DNA of 64,000 nucleotides from Cognatishimia maritima (GCF_900129685.1 NZ_FQWM01000006.1:1-64000), one strand, 5' to 3'. Shown: positions 8,500 through 17,417, counted from the first letter of the stretch. Numbers and translations are program-made. Notes: generated by a model not told the origin, from the sequence alone.

Positions 8500-9411
8500 T
8501 CAAACGCTTTGTAAGCGCCGCGCCTCGGTTCCTGCGAGGCGGATCAAATCCTGCATAAAGGGTTTGGCCAGATCGTCGCTGCGCGTCGCGGCAAACAGCC
8601 CGCGAGAGAGACCGTCCTTGGTCAAGGGGCGCGTCACGTAATCAGAACTATATTTCACCTCGCGCACCACCCAATCGGGCAGCACCGCAACGCCCCGGTT
8701 TGAGGCAACAAGCAACAAGATAACCGCCGTCAATTCCGCTTGCCGCACCCGTTCCGGTTCCACCTTGGCAGGCGTCAATAGCTGGCTGAAAATATCAAGA
8801 CGTGACCGTTCAACCGGATAGGTGATCAGAGTCTCACCCCGAAAATCCTCGGCATCGACCCAGTCTTTCTGTGCCAAAGGGTGGCTGCTTGAGGCAACAA
8901 AGACCGGTTTATAATCAAAGAGGTGCGTAAATTCCACGCCCGGCATATCCTCTGGGTCAGAGGACACAACCAGATCGACCTCTTCCTTTTGCAAGGCGGG
9001 CATCGCGTCAAAGGCCAGACCTGGGCGAATATCAACATCCACGTCGGGCCATTTCTTGCGGAATTGTTCCAGAACTGGGAACAGCCATTCAAAACACGCA
9101 TGGCATTCGATCGCGATATGCAAGCGGCCCGAATTTCCTGACCGAAGCCCGGAAAATTCATCTTCCAGCGCTTCAACCTCGGGCAGGATGCGTTCCGCAA
9201 GGCGCAGCAGGCGCATCCCTGCGGCAGACAATTTCATTGGCTTAGAGCGGCGCACAAACAGTTCTACGCCTGCCTGATCCTCCAACCCTTTGATTTGATG
9301 AGACAAAGCAGACTGCGTAATATTCAACTGATCTGCCGCACGCGCCAGGCCGCCGCATTCATAGATGGCCTTGACTGTCCGCAGGTGGCGGAACTCGATG
9401 TGCATCTTCAT
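8500..9411 (-). CDS. metR: LysR-family regulator MetR
   Basis: A 303-residue LTTR: HTH at the N-terminus (LARAADQLNITQSALSHQI) and a substrate-binding domain with the MetR-like HIAIECHACFEWL stretch near residues 97-110. It is divergent from metF across 90 bp, matching the known role of MetR in activating methionine genes with homocysteine as co-inducer. An in-frame ATG at 9405 is an alternative start. The specific name rests on sequence resemblance and context. Confidence 0.87.
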   Translation of the reverse strand: MKMHIEFRHLRTVKAIYECGGLARAADQLNITQSALSHQIKGLEDQAGVELFVRRSKPMKLSAAGMRLLRLAERILPEVEALEDEFSGLRSGNSGRLHIAIECHACFEWLFPVLEQFRKKWPDVDVDIRPGLAFDAMPALQKEEVDLVVSSDPEDMPGVEFTHLFDYKPVFVASSSHPLAQKDWVDAEDFRGETLITYPVERSRLDIFSQLLTPAKVEPERVRQAELTAVILLLVASNRGVAVLPDWVVREVKYSSDYVTRPLTKDGLSRGLFAATRSDDLAKPFMQDLIRLAGTEARRLQSV

Positions 9412-9439
9412 ATCAAACTCATATTGTTATTGAGTATTA

Positions 9440-9452
9440 TGAAGTTTTCTCA
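9440..9452. promoter_or_regulatory. Candidate MetR operator
   Basis: TGAAGTTTTCTCA in the metR-metF spacer fits the MetR consensus TGAA-N5-TTCA with one mismatch. It lies between the two divergent starts, as LTTR sites do. Confidence 0.35.
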
Positions 9453-9501
9453 CACCTAAACCCGTGCCACAAGGGGACATCACAAAATACGGACGAGAAA
9501 A

Positions 9502-10368
9502 ATGACCGCACCGAATATCTCTTTTGAGTTCTTCCCACCAAAGAACCTAGAGGCCTCTTTCCGCCTCTGGGACACTGTGCAGGTCCTCGCTCCGATGCAA
9601 CCGCGGTTTGTCTCTGTGACCTATGGTGCCGGTGGCACCACCCGCGAATTGACACGCGACGCGGTGGCCACACTGCACAAATCCAGCGGCCTGAATGTTG
9701 CGGCGCACCTGACCTGCGTGAACGCCACCAAGGCCGAAACGCTGAAAATCGCGGATGACTTCGCTGCGGCAGGCGTCAGCGACATTGTCGCCCTGCGCGG
9801 CGATCCACCGAAAGGCAGTGGCCGCTTTGAAGCCCACCCAGAGGGGTTTGCGAATTCCATCGAATTGATCGAAGCGCTGGCAGACACTGGAAAATTCAAC
9901 ATCCGTGTGGGCGCCTATCCCGAAGCGCACCCCGATGCCGCCGATCAGGCCGCCAATATCAATTGGCTCAAAGCCAAGTTCGAGGCCGGCGCATCCGAGG
10001 CGCTAACCCAGTTCTTCTTTGAACCAGAGACCTTCCTGCGATTCCGCGATGCTTGCGTCAAAGCTGGCATCGACAAACCGATCATTCCGGGCATCCAGCC
10101 AATTGAAAACTGGAAGGGAATTCGCAACTTCGCAACCCGCTGTGGTGCGACGTTCCCAACTTGGCTGCAGGATGCTTTTGAAAAGGCCGAACGTGACGGT
10201 CGCGAAGAACTGCTGGCAACCGCGCTGTGCACCGAACTTTGTGACAAGCTGCGCTCTGAAGGCGTTGACAGATTCCACTTCTACACGCTGAACCGCCCAG
10301 AGCTGACACGCGATGTCTGCCATGCGCTGGGTGTGGTGCAAAATGCAAAACTTGAAAAGGTCGCGTGA
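9502..10368 (+). CDS. metF: 5,10-methylenetetrahydrofolate reductase
   Basis: A 288-residue MTHFR barrel that reduces methylene-THF to methyl-THF with FAD, feeding methionine synthesis. Visible signatures: SFEFFPPKN at the N-terminus with the Glu used in catalysis, VSVTYGAGGTTR (residues about 36-47), ALRGDPP, and the FAD-binding stretch with GAYPEAHPDA. Length matches bacterial MetF. It is likely controlled by the divergent MetR and ends at a strong terminator that lies inside the neighbouring minus-strand gene. Confidence 0.96.
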   Translation: MTAPNISFEFFPPKNLEASFRLWDTVQVLAPMQPRFVSVTYGAGGTTRELTRDAVATLHKSSGLNVAAHLTCVNATKAETLKIADDFAAAGVSDIVALRGDPPKGSGRFEAHPEGFANSIELIEALADTGKFNIRVGAYPEAHPDAADQAANINWLKAKFEAGASEALTQFFFEPETFLRFRDACVKAGIDKPIIPGIQPIENWKGIRNFATRCGATFPTWLQDAFEKAERDGREELLATALCTELCDKLRSEGVDRFHFYTLNRPELTRDVCHALGVVQNAKLEKVA

Positions 10369-10395
10369 TCAGCGCTGCGGACTATAAAAGTCGGG

Positions 10396-11475
10396 CTAGT
10401 GCCCTTTCAATCGCCTCAACAAAGGAGCCACCCGTGGCTCCTTTTTTTCCATGAAACGCTGCGCGGTTTCGTGAATGGCCTCTGAAGGGTCTCGTCCAAT
10501 CTCACGCTTCTTGCGCAGCAGAAACATCTTACCCCACCCGGTCCAGGTCCCCACCGAGGGCGCAGTTGCATCCTGCGGGAACCGCGCCTGCCACCCCTGC
10601 GGCAAAGGCAATCCAAGTGCTTCGGATTTTTCCAACATCCAGACCAGCGGGATATTTGCCAATGGTCGGCTTTCTTCCTCGCCAAGCAGCTGCCCGCCGA
10701 CATCGGCATGTGACCCGTGGAACCACATTTGCTCGACCCGGCCCGTGAAACCCTCTGGCTCATCCCAAAGCACAGGCTCATAAACCAACCGATTTTCATC
10801 AATCGCCAGGGCATGATAGCCGTGCCGCACCGAGTTTCCCAGTTGGTGGTTGTGAAAGGCGTGTTTCTCTTCCGTCAAACGCCACAACAACGGCAAGCGC
10901 AGGCCAAGTGCCTTGACCGTGTCCCAAACGCCGATCATCTCGATCTCTGCGGCGTCATGGCAAAAGAGTTTGGAAAATTCGCGCGCTGCGTCGCTGTCAG
11001 GTGCGCATTCATAATGACGATATGCCATTTGCACATTGCGTTCCGTCGCATGTTTGGCCTGCAACAGCCCGACCCGGTCAATCACCCCCGCCAGCGACCG
11101 GACTGCAAAGGCCCCGCGAGAATAGCCAAAGAGGAAAATCTTATCGCCGGGCCGATAGCGCGAGGCCAAGAACCCATAGGCGCGCCTGATTTGACGGTTG
11201 ATCCCCCGCCCCATCATCACGTCGGGCGCATGTTTCCACTTTTTGAATTGCACACCTGCCTCGTAATAAAGCGAAATCGGTGGTACCGCCTCTTTGAGCA
11301 ATTGAAACGTCTGCCCGGCATTGGTCTGCATGCCAGCAGCCAAAGAAGACATCGTCCCGTCGAGGATCACCACGTGGATCTGCGGCTCTCGCCTGATGGC
11401 AAGCCCTTGCTGCGGTTCTGACACCTTGCGGCGGAACAGCGTTCGCAGCTTCAATGTCCAACGTGGCAGTCTCAT
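10396..11475 (-). CDS. DUF2235 alpha/beta-hydrolase protein (Tle1-like fold)
   Basis: A 359-residue protein with the DUF2235 layout: N-terminal VVILDGTMSS, the nucleophile elbow GYSRG with Ser119, and a later WFHGSHADVGG stretch with the conserved HxDVGG-type motif. This fold is shared with type VI secretion phospholipase effectors (Tle1), but there is no VgrG, PAAR, immunity or T6SS gene nearby, and many alphaproteobacteria carry stand-alone copies. It is likely a cytoplasmic lipase or esterase of unknown substrate. Its 3' end contains the metF terminator. Confidence 0.85.
   Translation of the reverse strand: MRLPRWTLKLRTLFRRKVSEPQQGLAIRREPQIHVVILDGTMSSLAAGMQTNAGQTFQLLKEAVPPISLYYEAGVQFKKWKHAPDVMMGRGINRQIRRAYGFLASRYRPGDKIFLFGYSRGAFAVRSLAGVIDRVGLLQAKHATERNVQMAYRHYECAPDSDAAREFSKLFCHDAAEIEMIGVWDTVKALGLRLPLLWRLTEEKHAFHNHQLGNSVRHGYHALAIDENRLVYEPVLWDEPEGFTGRVEQMWFHGSHADVGGQLLGEEESRPLANIPLVWMLEKSEALGLPLPQGWQARFPQDATAPSVGTWTGWGKMFLLRKKREIGRDPSEAIHETAQRFMEKKEPRVAPLLRRLKGH
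10421..10448 (+). terminator. Rho-independent terminator of metF
   Basis: A GGAGCCA/TGGCTCC stem, loop CCCG, followed by seven T. It lies within the 3' coding end of the convergent DUF2235 gene. Confidence 0.85.
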
Positions 11476-11673
11476 CCTTTCCTCTCAATGCGCGTGTTTC
11501 TCTCACTATAACATAAGCATCGTTTACGCCCGGTTCACGACAACAAGACGCAACTTCGTGTGACGAATATTACAGCCTCTGCCGCCCAGCATGCCAAAGG
11601 ATCGCGACCTTTTCAGGACTGCGGTGTGCCGAAATACGTGCGTTTTTCAGATTGCCCTGCCCCAGAAAACAGA

Positions 11674-11744
11674 AACGGCGGCGCCAGGGAGGAGGAGGGG
11701 CACCGCCGTTCTAGTAAGCGTCCGGCCAGGGAGGAGGAGAGGCC
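11674..11744 (-). ncRNA. Cuckoo/CcsR-like sRNA, copy 3
   Basis: Read on the minus strand: two stem-loops (11724-11744 with stem GGCC/GGCC; 11674-11710 with an extended AACGGCGG/CCGCCGTT stem), each exposing CTCCTCCTCCCT in the loop. This two-hairpin, CCUCCUCCC-loop architecture defines the cuckoo RNA family, with CcsR1-4 of R. sphaeroides as an example. The loops can pair with Shine-Dalgarno-like sequences. Exact ends are not known. Confidence 0.82.
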
Positions 11745-11781
11745 TTTCGCATCCGTTGGGTCGCTTGACCCGATATTAGGT

Positions 11782-11853
11782 CCGGTGGGCTCAGGGAGGA
11801 GGAGGAGCGCCACCGGTCTTGCAACAAGAGCCTAGGGAGGAGGACGGCTCTTG
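11782..11853 (-). ncRNA. Cuckoo/CcsR-like sRNA, copy 2
   Basis: Two hairpins: 11825-11853 (perfect stem CAAGAGCC/GGCTCTTG) and 11782-11816 (about 11 bp with one bulge), both with the CCTCCTCCC loop on the minus strand. A motif-less hairpin (GGGTC-GCTT-GACCC, 11758-11771) follows it and separates it from copy 3. Confidence 0.82.
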
Positions 11854-11883
11854 TATGTCTGGGCCATGTGGCCCGGTATAACT

Positions 11884-11950
11884 GCGGCGACTTCAGGGAG
11901 GAGGAGGAAGTCGCCGCTATCTTCGAAGGGCCAGGGAGGAGGAGAGGCCC
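11884..11950 (-). ncRNA. Cuckoo/CcsR-like sRNA, copy 1
   Basis: Two hairpins: 11928-11950 (stem GGGCC/GGCCC) and 11884-11917 (perfect 11-bp stem GCGGCGACTTC/GAAGTCGCCGC), both with the CCTCCTCCC loop. It starts 15 nt after the stop of the DUF1127 gene, so it is probably processed from a common transcript. A motif-less hairpin at 11861-11874 follows. Confidence 0.84.
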
Positions 11951-11965
11951 GTCGAATTCAAATTT

Positions 11966-12181
11966 CTATGCGCCGTACACCGCTTCATGTGCGATGGACC
12001 GGCTGGACGATGGGTGAATTCCCAAATCCGCCAGGTCGTGGCGAGACAGTTGACTCAGTTCATCAACGGTTTGGCGGTACAGGCGGTACTGTTTGAACTG
12101 TGCCCAAGCCTTTGCAAGAAAGGATGCTTCCGAGCGTTGTGCCGAAACATGAAAGCCAGTGAGTTGTGCCGCGTTTGCCAT
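11966..12181 (-). CDS. DUF1127 small basic protein (CcaF1-like)
   Basis: A 71-residue protein with the C-terminal DUF1127 helix pair (YRQTVDELSQLSRHDLADLGI). In R. sphaeroides a DUF1127 protein of similar size (CcaF1) precedes CcsR1-4, is cotranscribed with them from a stress-sigma (RpoH) promoter and binds RNA to influence their maturation. The same arrangement is seen here with three sRNA units downstream. ATG 12181 has a GGAAAAAG site upstream; ATG 12220 would add 13 residues. No clear RpoH promoter could be assigned by eye. Confidence 0.88.
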   Translation of the reverse strand: MANAAQLTGFHVSAQRSEASFLAKAWAQFKQYRLYRQTVDELSQLSRHDLADLGIHPSSSRSIAHEAVYGA

Positions 12182-12411
12182 CGTCTTTTTCCGTACGTCG
12201 TCTTGTGTTGTGTCATTCATATAAAAATTTGCTGCAGGTGCACAACGCCTAGCCGCGCAATGCTGCTATGCAGAAACCGAATAGCGCTAACAGATGATGA
12301 TTATTTCGGCAGCGCGGGTGGCAAAATGTGTAATCCACAGTCACAATATAACAAATTATGGGTTGCACCCGCCCGACTGACCGGCAGAGTGGCGCGCAAA
12401 GGAGACCCGAA

Positions 12412-13482
12412 ATGGCCGTGACCGAACAAGAAATCAAATCAGCATTGGAATCCCTTGGTTTGCCCGATGGTGGAAACCTGATCAGCCGGGACATGATTCG
12501 TGCACTTTCGGTTGACGCCGGCACGGTGCGTTTCGTGATCGAGGCCCCCTCCCCCGAACTGGCGCGCCGCATGGAAGGATTGCGTCAAGCGGCCGAACAA
12601 GTGGTTGGGCAAGTACCGGGCGTCACGACAGTTCAAGCCGCGTTGACGGCCCATGGCCCTGCAGAACAAAAAGCACCACCGAGCCTTAAGGTGGGCGGCC
12701 ATCCAAAGCCGCAAAATGGGCCGATGAAAATTGCAGGTGTAAAACGCATTATCGCGATTGGCTCGGGCAAAGGAGGCGTCGGGAAATCCACAGTTTCCAG
12801 CAATTTGGCGGTGGCTCTGGCAAAACAAGGCCGCAAGGTTGGGCTATTAGATGCCGACATCTATGGCCCGTCGCAGCCGCGCATGATGGGCATCCAAAAA
12901 CGCCCCTCGTCGCCCGACGGGAAAACGATCATTCCACTGCAATCTCATGGCGTTACGCTGATGTCGATTGGCTTTATGCTCGACCCTGACAAAGCGGTGG
13001 TCTGGCGCGGGCCAATGCTGATGGGTGCTCTGCAGCAGATGCTTGGACAGGTGCAATGGGGCGAACTTGATATTCTGCTCGTCGATTTGCCACCCGGCAC
13101 AGGCGATGTGCAGCTGACCCTTTGTCAAAAAACCGAACTCAGCGGCGCGATTCTGGTGTCCACGCCACAAGACGTAGCCCTTTTGGATGCGCGCAAGGCG
13201 CTGGATATGTTTGGTTCCCTGAAAACCCCGGTGCTTGGCATGATTGAAAACATGTCCACGCACATCTGTTCCAACTGCGGGCACGAGGAACACATCTTTG
13301 GCCACGGCGGCGTTGCGGCAGAGGCCGAGAAACTCGGCGTCCCCTTGCTCGGAGCGCTGCCCATTGACCTTGAGACCCGCCTTGCAGGCGACGCAGGGAC
13401 ACCGATCGCGGCTGGCACCGGCCCAATGGCAGAGGCCTATGGCCGAATTGCCGAGGGTCTGATCAAAGGCGGCTTGGCTTAA
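12412..13482 (+). CDS. Mrp/NBP35-type P-loop ATPase, Fe-S cluster carrier
   Basis: A 356-residue protein with an N-terminal MIP18-like domain (about 1-80), then a deviant Walker [12 protein letters not shown] (about residue 120), a Walker B-like DLPPGTGD and the CxxC pair in [11 protein letters not shown], which bridges a [4Fe-4S] cluster between subunits. It delivers Fe-S clusters to apo-proteins in the cytoplasm. The start follows AAAGGAG; an upstream extension lacks a site. Length and motifs are intact. Confidence 0.94.
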   Translation: MAVTEQEIKSALESLGLPDGGNLISRDMIRALSVDAGTVRFVIEAPSPELARRMEGLRQAAEQVVGQVPGVTTVQAALTAHGPAEQKAPPSLKVGGHPKPQNGPMKIAGVKRIIAIGSGKGGVGKSTVSSNLAVALAKQGRKVGLLDADIYGPSQPRMMGIQKRPSSPDGKTIIPLQSHGVTLMSIGFMLDPDKAVVWRGPMLMGALQQMLGQVQWGELDILLVDLPPGTGDVQLTLCQKTELSGAILVSTPQDVALLDARKALDMFGSLKTPVLGMIENMSTHICSNCGHEEHIFGHGGVAAEAEKLGVPLLGALPIDLETRLAGDAGTPIAAGTGPMAEAYGRIAEGLIKGGLA

Positions 13483-13491
13483 AGCAGGCCT

Positions 13492-14259
13492 TCACGCAGG
13501 TGCTGGCGGTTCCACTTGCCCAGCTTCGGCACGGGCTTGAATATAAACTCGGTGGCGCATGATATCATGCGGCACCGCAATCAACTGTCCGATCCGTGGC
13601 GGGATCGTGGACTGTTTCAACAACGCCTCATGTTCCTTCAGGGTCAGCCATTGATCAAAGGCACATGGTGTGAAATGCCCGTTCATCCCGTCAATAAAGA
13701 CCGGCAGCTTTAGATCACCCGCTTCCAACGTAAAGAAATGCATCTCGGGCGCATCGACCAGCGCCTGCAGCGCTTCACACCGCGCCATGCCGTCCGGCAC
13801 AAAGCGACTGCAATTGCGCCCCAGCACCGTGATGAAACCCGAAATCGACGCACCCTGCGTTGTCACCTGCACCGGGATCATACACACGCGCCGACGCCGG
13901 ATCAGACCAAGCAGGATTTTGGATAGGTAATACAACCCAACCAAGGTGCTGAAGACGAGAACGGCCAGTGTCAACAAACTGAGGATGCGCACCAACAGAG
14001 GCAAGTCAGTGCCAAAAATGTCCATAAAGCGAAATGGTATCGAATGCGCCAGCGGGTCTGCTTGCGCAAACGTCGGGCTGCAAATTGCCATGCCGACCAA
14101 AGGCGCACCTAACAATCCTGCGCCTGCTATCCCTTTGCGGCACTGCTTCATCACTGTGCACGACATGTGGTTTGTGGTGTTGATATCCGTCACACCTTCA
14201 AGTTCTACCTGAACATGTAATCCGTCAACCTTTTTCGCCTTTGTCCTGCGGCGCGTCAT
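13492..14259 (-). CDS. Hypothetical membrane protein
   Basis: A 255-residue protein I do not recognise. A hydrophobic stretch ending SPTFA (about residues 44-66) could be a signal peptide if translation starts at Met37 (14151). A clear transmembrane helix follows at about 85-118 (LLVRILSLLTLAVLVFSTLV), then a basic RRRR and a roughly 140-residue soluble domain. It lies 7 bp after the DUF2244 gene and is probably cotranscribed with it. The start is uncertain. Confidence 0.6.
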   Translation of the reverse strand: MTRRRTKAKKVDGLHVQVELEGVTDINTTNHMSCTVMKQCRKGIAGAGLLGAPLVGMAICSPTFAQADPLAHSIPFRFMDIFGTDLPLLVRILSLLTLAVLVFSTLVGLYYLSKILLGLIRRRRVCMIPVQVTTQGASISGFITVLGRNCSRFVPDGMARCEALQALVDAPEMHFFTLEAGDLKLPVFIDGMNGHFTPCAFDQWLTLKEHEALLKQSTIPPRIGQLIAVPHDIMRHRVYIQARAEAGQVEPPAPA

Positions 14260-14266
14260 ACACGCC

Positions 14267-14770
14267 CTACCCCCGCGGGGGGGCAGCGATCTCTGATTGT
14301 AGGTATTCTGTCAGTTCTTCAAAGAGCATTTGTCGCTCTTCCTCAGCCAGGAAACGTCCGATCTCCACGGTACGCCCATTGCCTGTGAGCGTCACATAAT
14401 AGTCGACCGGCCCACCGGATTTATGCAGTTCCACCCGCACCCAATAGATATTGCACGACCATTCGATCGCAGCCGCGCGCGCTGGCTGGTGAATCAGGGT
14501 CAGGGTGTCTCCCTTTCGCGTGAGCAACTCAAACACTTGCCGGTCCCGATACGAGCGGCGCAGCGCAATCCATAGCGCGGCAACCGCAGCTATCAAAAAG
14601 GGCAACATCCACCACAAAAGCGCCGTGCCAAGCACAGACATCAAAGGCAGCGCCAACATCAGCGACGTGATCCCAATCATCAAGGCAAACCCCTTGGGTG
14701 ACAGAGAGTTGTACGCTCTTAGACGCAGCACCTCTGGTCCCTGTGGCGTGTCTGTCCAGTGATAGGGCAT
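14267..14770 (-). CDS. DUF2244 membrane protein
   Basis: A 167-residue protein of the DUF2244 type: two adjacent transmembrane helices (about residues 25-70) followed by a cytoplasmic beta-rich domain with WVRVELHKSG. The longer start at 14797 would begin inside the ctaD terminator, so ATG 14770 is preferred. The gene follows ctaD on the same strand, as it often does in alphaproteobacteria, which suggests but does not prove a link with oxidase assembly. Confidence 0.82.
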   Translation of the reverse strand: MPYHWTDTPQGPEVLRLRAYNSLSPKGFALMIGITSLMLALPLMSVLGTALLWWMLPFLIAAVAALWIALRRSYRDRQVFELLTRKGDTLTLIHQPARAAAIEWSCNIYWVRVELHKSGGPVDYYVTLTGNGRTVEIGRFLAEEERQMLFEELTEYLQSEIAAPPRG

Positions 14771-14796
14771 CAGGCGATCTTCTATCCGCTTCAACA

Positions 14797-14823
14797 AAAA
14801 AGGCCCCGGATCAACCGGGGCCT
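14797..14823 (-). terminator. Rho-independent terminator of ctaD
   Basis: A perfect GGCCCCGG/CCGGGGCC stem with a short loop and six T on the minus strand, 24 bp after the ctaD stop. It separates ctaD from the DUF2244 gene. Confidence 0.9.
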
Positions 14824-14846
14824 CGCTTTGACTTCCTAGAGAGGGA

Positions 14847-16526
14847 TTAGTGCGCGTGGCCTTTGTCCCAGTCTTCCTGCTTTGGCAGGATTTCGAAGGT
14901 GTGCTCTGGTGGTGGGCACGGCAGTGTCCATTCCAGAGTATCCGCGTATTCGTTCCAGTAGTTGTTCTCTGTCACGCGCGGGCCCTTGCGTACCGCGTAG
15001 ATCATGATGCCGAAGAACAAGATGAAAGACGCAAAGGAAATGAACGCACCGTAGGAGCTGATCTTGTTCCAATATGCGAAGGCTTCTGGGTAGTCGATGT
15101 AACGACGTGGCATGCCCTGACGACCCAAGAAGTGCTGTGGGAAGAAGGTCAGATTTGCGCCGATAAAGAACAGCCAGAAGTGCACTTTTGCTGCTGTCTC
15201 TGGGTAGTGACGGCCAGACATCTTACCGAAGTAGAAATAGATGCCCGCAAAGATCGCAAAGACCGCACCCAAGCTCATCACGTAGTGGAAGTGTGCCACA
15301 ACATAGTAGGTGTCGTGATACGCGCGGTCCACGCCCGCTTGGGACAGAACGATGCCGGTCACGCCACCTGCAGTGAAGAGGAACAGGAAACCGAAGGCAA
15401 AGAGCATAGGCGCTTTGAATTCGATCGAGCCGCCCCACATGGTCGCGATCCAAGAGAAGATCTTAACCCCGGTCGGAACCGCAATAACCATCGTGGCCAT
15501 CATAAAGTAGGACTGCTGTGTCAGCGACATCCCAACCGTGTACATGTGGTGTGCCCACACAACAAAGCCCAGTGCACCAATCGCGATGATCGCCCAGACC
15601 ATTGGCAGGTAGCCAAAGACTGGCTTACGCGCAAAGGTCGCGATGACGTGGCTGATGATACCAAAGCCCGGCAGGATCACGATGTACACTTCCGGGTGTC
15701 CGAAGAACCACAGGATGTGCTGATACAGGATCGGGTCACCGCCGCCAGCAGGATCAAAGAAGGTCGTGCCAAAGTTACGGTCGGTCAACAGCATGGTGAT
15801 TGCACCGGCCAGAACTGGCAGCGCCAGAAGGATGAGCCATGCGGTCACAAAGATCGACCAAGAGAACAGCGGCACCTTGAACAGGGTCATGCCGGGGGCA
15901 CGCATGTTCAGGAAGGTGGTGATCATGTTGATCGCGCCAAGGATCGAAGAGGCACCAGAAACGTGTACCGCAAAGATCGCAAGGTCCATGGACAGACCCG
16001 CTTCTGTGGTTGAAAGCGGTGGGTACAGAACCCAGCCCACACCAGAACCAAGCTGGCCGTTGCCACCCGGAGAGAACATAGAAGCCACACCCAAAGACGT
16101 ACCCGCAACATAAAGCCAGAAGCTTAGGTTGTTCATACGTGGGAAGGCCATGTCCGGCGCGCCGATCTGCAGCGGCATGAAGTAGTTACCAAAGCCACCG
16201 AAAAGCGCTGGGATAACAACGAAGAACATCATCAATACACCGTGGTAGGTGATGAAAACGTTCCAAAGGTGGCCGTTTGGCGTACAGCCTTCGGTGGTTG
16301 CACCGAAGCTCAGGAAGCGGCTGCCTTCCTGACACATGTATTGAACGCCCGGCTCCATAAGCTCCAGACGCATGCCGACAGTCAGTGCCACGGCAATAAA
16401 GCCGACAACTGCGGATACGATGAGGTAAAGGATACCGATGTCTTTGTGGTTCGTGGACATGAACCAGCGCGTAAAGAAGCTACGGTCGTCCTCGTGTTCG
16501 TGGCCCTGAATGGCTGCGTCTGCCAT
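14847..16526 (-). CDS. ctaD: aa3-type cytochrome c oxidase subunit I
   Basis: A 559-residue haem-copper oxidase subunit with twelve hydrophobic segments. It holds the low-spin haem and the haem a3-CuB site that reduces O2 while pumping protons. Motifs: [12 protein letters not shown] at the N-terminus, [14 protein letters not shown] (CuB His, cross-linked Tyr), [10 protein letters not shown] (two CuB His) and the HFHYVMS haem-ligand pair. ATG 16526 follows AGGAGGCG; the longer start lacks a site. The other subunits (ctaC, ctaE) are not in this window, so ctaD is monocistronic here and ends at its own terminator. Confidence 0.97.
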   Translation of the reverse strand: MADAAIQGHEHEDDRSFFTRWFMSTNHKDIGILYLIVSAVVGFIAVALTVGMRLELMEPGVQYMCQEGSRFLSFGATTEGCTPNGHLWNVFITYHGVLMMFFVVIPALFGGFGNYFMPLQIGAPDMAFPRMNNLSFWLYVAGTSLGVASMFSPGGNGQLGSGVGWVLYPPLSTTEAGLSMDLAIFAVHVSGASSILGAINMITTFLNMRAPGMTLFKVPLFSWSIFVTAWLILLALPVLAGAITMLLTDRNFGTTFFDPAGGGDPILYQHILWFFGHPEVYIVILPGFGIISHVIATFARKPVFGYLPMVWAIIAIGALGFVVWAHHMYTVGMSLTQQSYFMMATMVIAVPTGVKIFSWIATMWGGSIEFKAPMLFAFGFLFLFTAGGVTGIVLSQAGVDRAYHDTYYVVAHFHYVMSLGAVFAIFAGIYFYFGKMSGRHYPETAAKVHFWLFFIGANLTFFPQHFLGRQGMPRRYIDYPEAFAYWNKISSYGAFISFASFILFFGIMIYAVRKGPRVTENNYWNEYADTLEWTLPCPPPEHTFEILPKQEDWDKGHAH

Positions 16527-16781
16527 GCCTCGCCTCCTATTGAAGTGCATGTTTGGCGCAAGAGTCACCTCTCACGCCCGGATTCCTCGCACGTTTTAGT
16601 GTGCAACGCCCCGCGCGGCAATGACCGTCTTTGACGCAGATCAAGAAAAAACGTCGCGGGTGCTTGATGTAGACCAATCATTTCAACGCAGCGGCGGCGT
16701 CTCGGGTCTCAGAATGCACAAATTGCTCCAATAATGAGACTAATTTGCAATCCTGACGTGTATGTAGTAGTTTCGGTTCAA

Positions 16782-16829
16782 AGCGAGACGACACAGGTCG
16801 CAAAAAGCGAGACGACACAGGTCGCAAAA
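16782..16829. repeat. Two perfect tandem copies of a 24-bp unit
   Basis: AGCGAGACGACACAGGTCGC plus AAAA occurs at 16782-16805 and again at 16806-16829. It lies 21 bp upstream of the Nudix start, between ctaD and the Nudix gene. It may be a replication-slippage duplication or a regulator-binding pair. Confidence 0.85.
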
Positions 16830-16850
16830 AGAACGAAGCGCAGGCACCAA

Positions 16851-17309
16851 ATGCAAAATCCATTGAAACTCGTTTGGGGAGAATTTCTGTCCCCCCTCCT
16901 AAGGCGTCCCGGTCGGCTACAGGTCGCTGCGCTATGCTATCGCAATGGCAAGCGTGGACGCGAGGTGCTTGTCATAACCAGCCGCGACACCGGTCGCTGG
17001 ATCATCCCCAAAGGCTGGCCCATGCGCGGCAAAGAAAGCAATGAGGCGGCCCTGCAAGAGGCCTGGGAAGAAGCAGGCGTTCGCACTGGTCGTGCGCCAA
17101 CGAAAGCCCTTGGTCACTTCCATTATGATAAACGTGAGTCCGGTGGATGGTCGCAGCCCGTTAAGGCTTTGGTCTATCCGGTCGAGGTCAAAGAGCTCGC
17201 CGATAAATTTCCTGAGGTGACAGAGCGCAAACGCAAATGGGTCAGCCCGGATGAGGCCGCAAATCTGGTGGCCGAGCCCGAACTTAAGAAATTGCTGCAA
17301 GAATTCTAA
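16851..17309 (+). CDS. Nudix hydrolase
   Basis: A 152-residue Nudix-fold protein resembling diphosphoinositol/dinucleotide polyphosphate hydrolases: WIIPKGWPMRGK followed by the Nudix helix EAALQEAWEEAGV (about residues 58-73). The usual Arg of the REUxEE box is Gln here, while the metal-binding Glu pair is retained. It hydrolyses a nucleoside diphosphate linked to another moiety; the substrate is unknown. The start is ATG 16851. Upstream in-frame sequence is composed of the tandem repeat and is unlikely to be coding. Confidence 0.87.
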   Translation: MQNPLKLVWGEFLSPLLRRPGRLQVAALCYRNGKRGREVLVITSRDTGRWIIPKGWPMRGKESNEAALQEAWEEAGVRTGRAPTKALGHFHYDKRESGGWSQPVKALVYPVEVKELADKFPEVTERKRKWVSPDEAANLVAEPELKKLLQEF

Positions 17310-17417
17310 GACGCGGCCACCTCGGAACCGTCATAAAACTGTTACAAAACTGTTGCGTTTGACCTGAGGCCCGCCTAATCCGTCTGAAATCCAATTGGGA
17401 CAGGGACGGAGCAACCA

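Noticed and set aside
10396-11475. Type VI secretion phospholipase effector
   Set aside because: Only the fold fits; no VgrG, PAAR, immunity or structural T6SS gene is present in the window.
11560-11835. Plus-strand reading frame through the sRNA array
   Set aside because: It is composed of the repeated purine-rich words, gives a low-complexity E/G/R-rich peptide and has no ribosome site.
11674-11950. Regularly repeated GGGAGGAGGAG words, CRISPR-like or an array of ribosome-binding sites
   Set aside because: The words sit in loops of different stems, the spacing is uneven and there are no spacers between identical repeats. On the minus strand they are CCUCCUCCC loops after a DUF1127 gene, which fits cuckoo RNAs.
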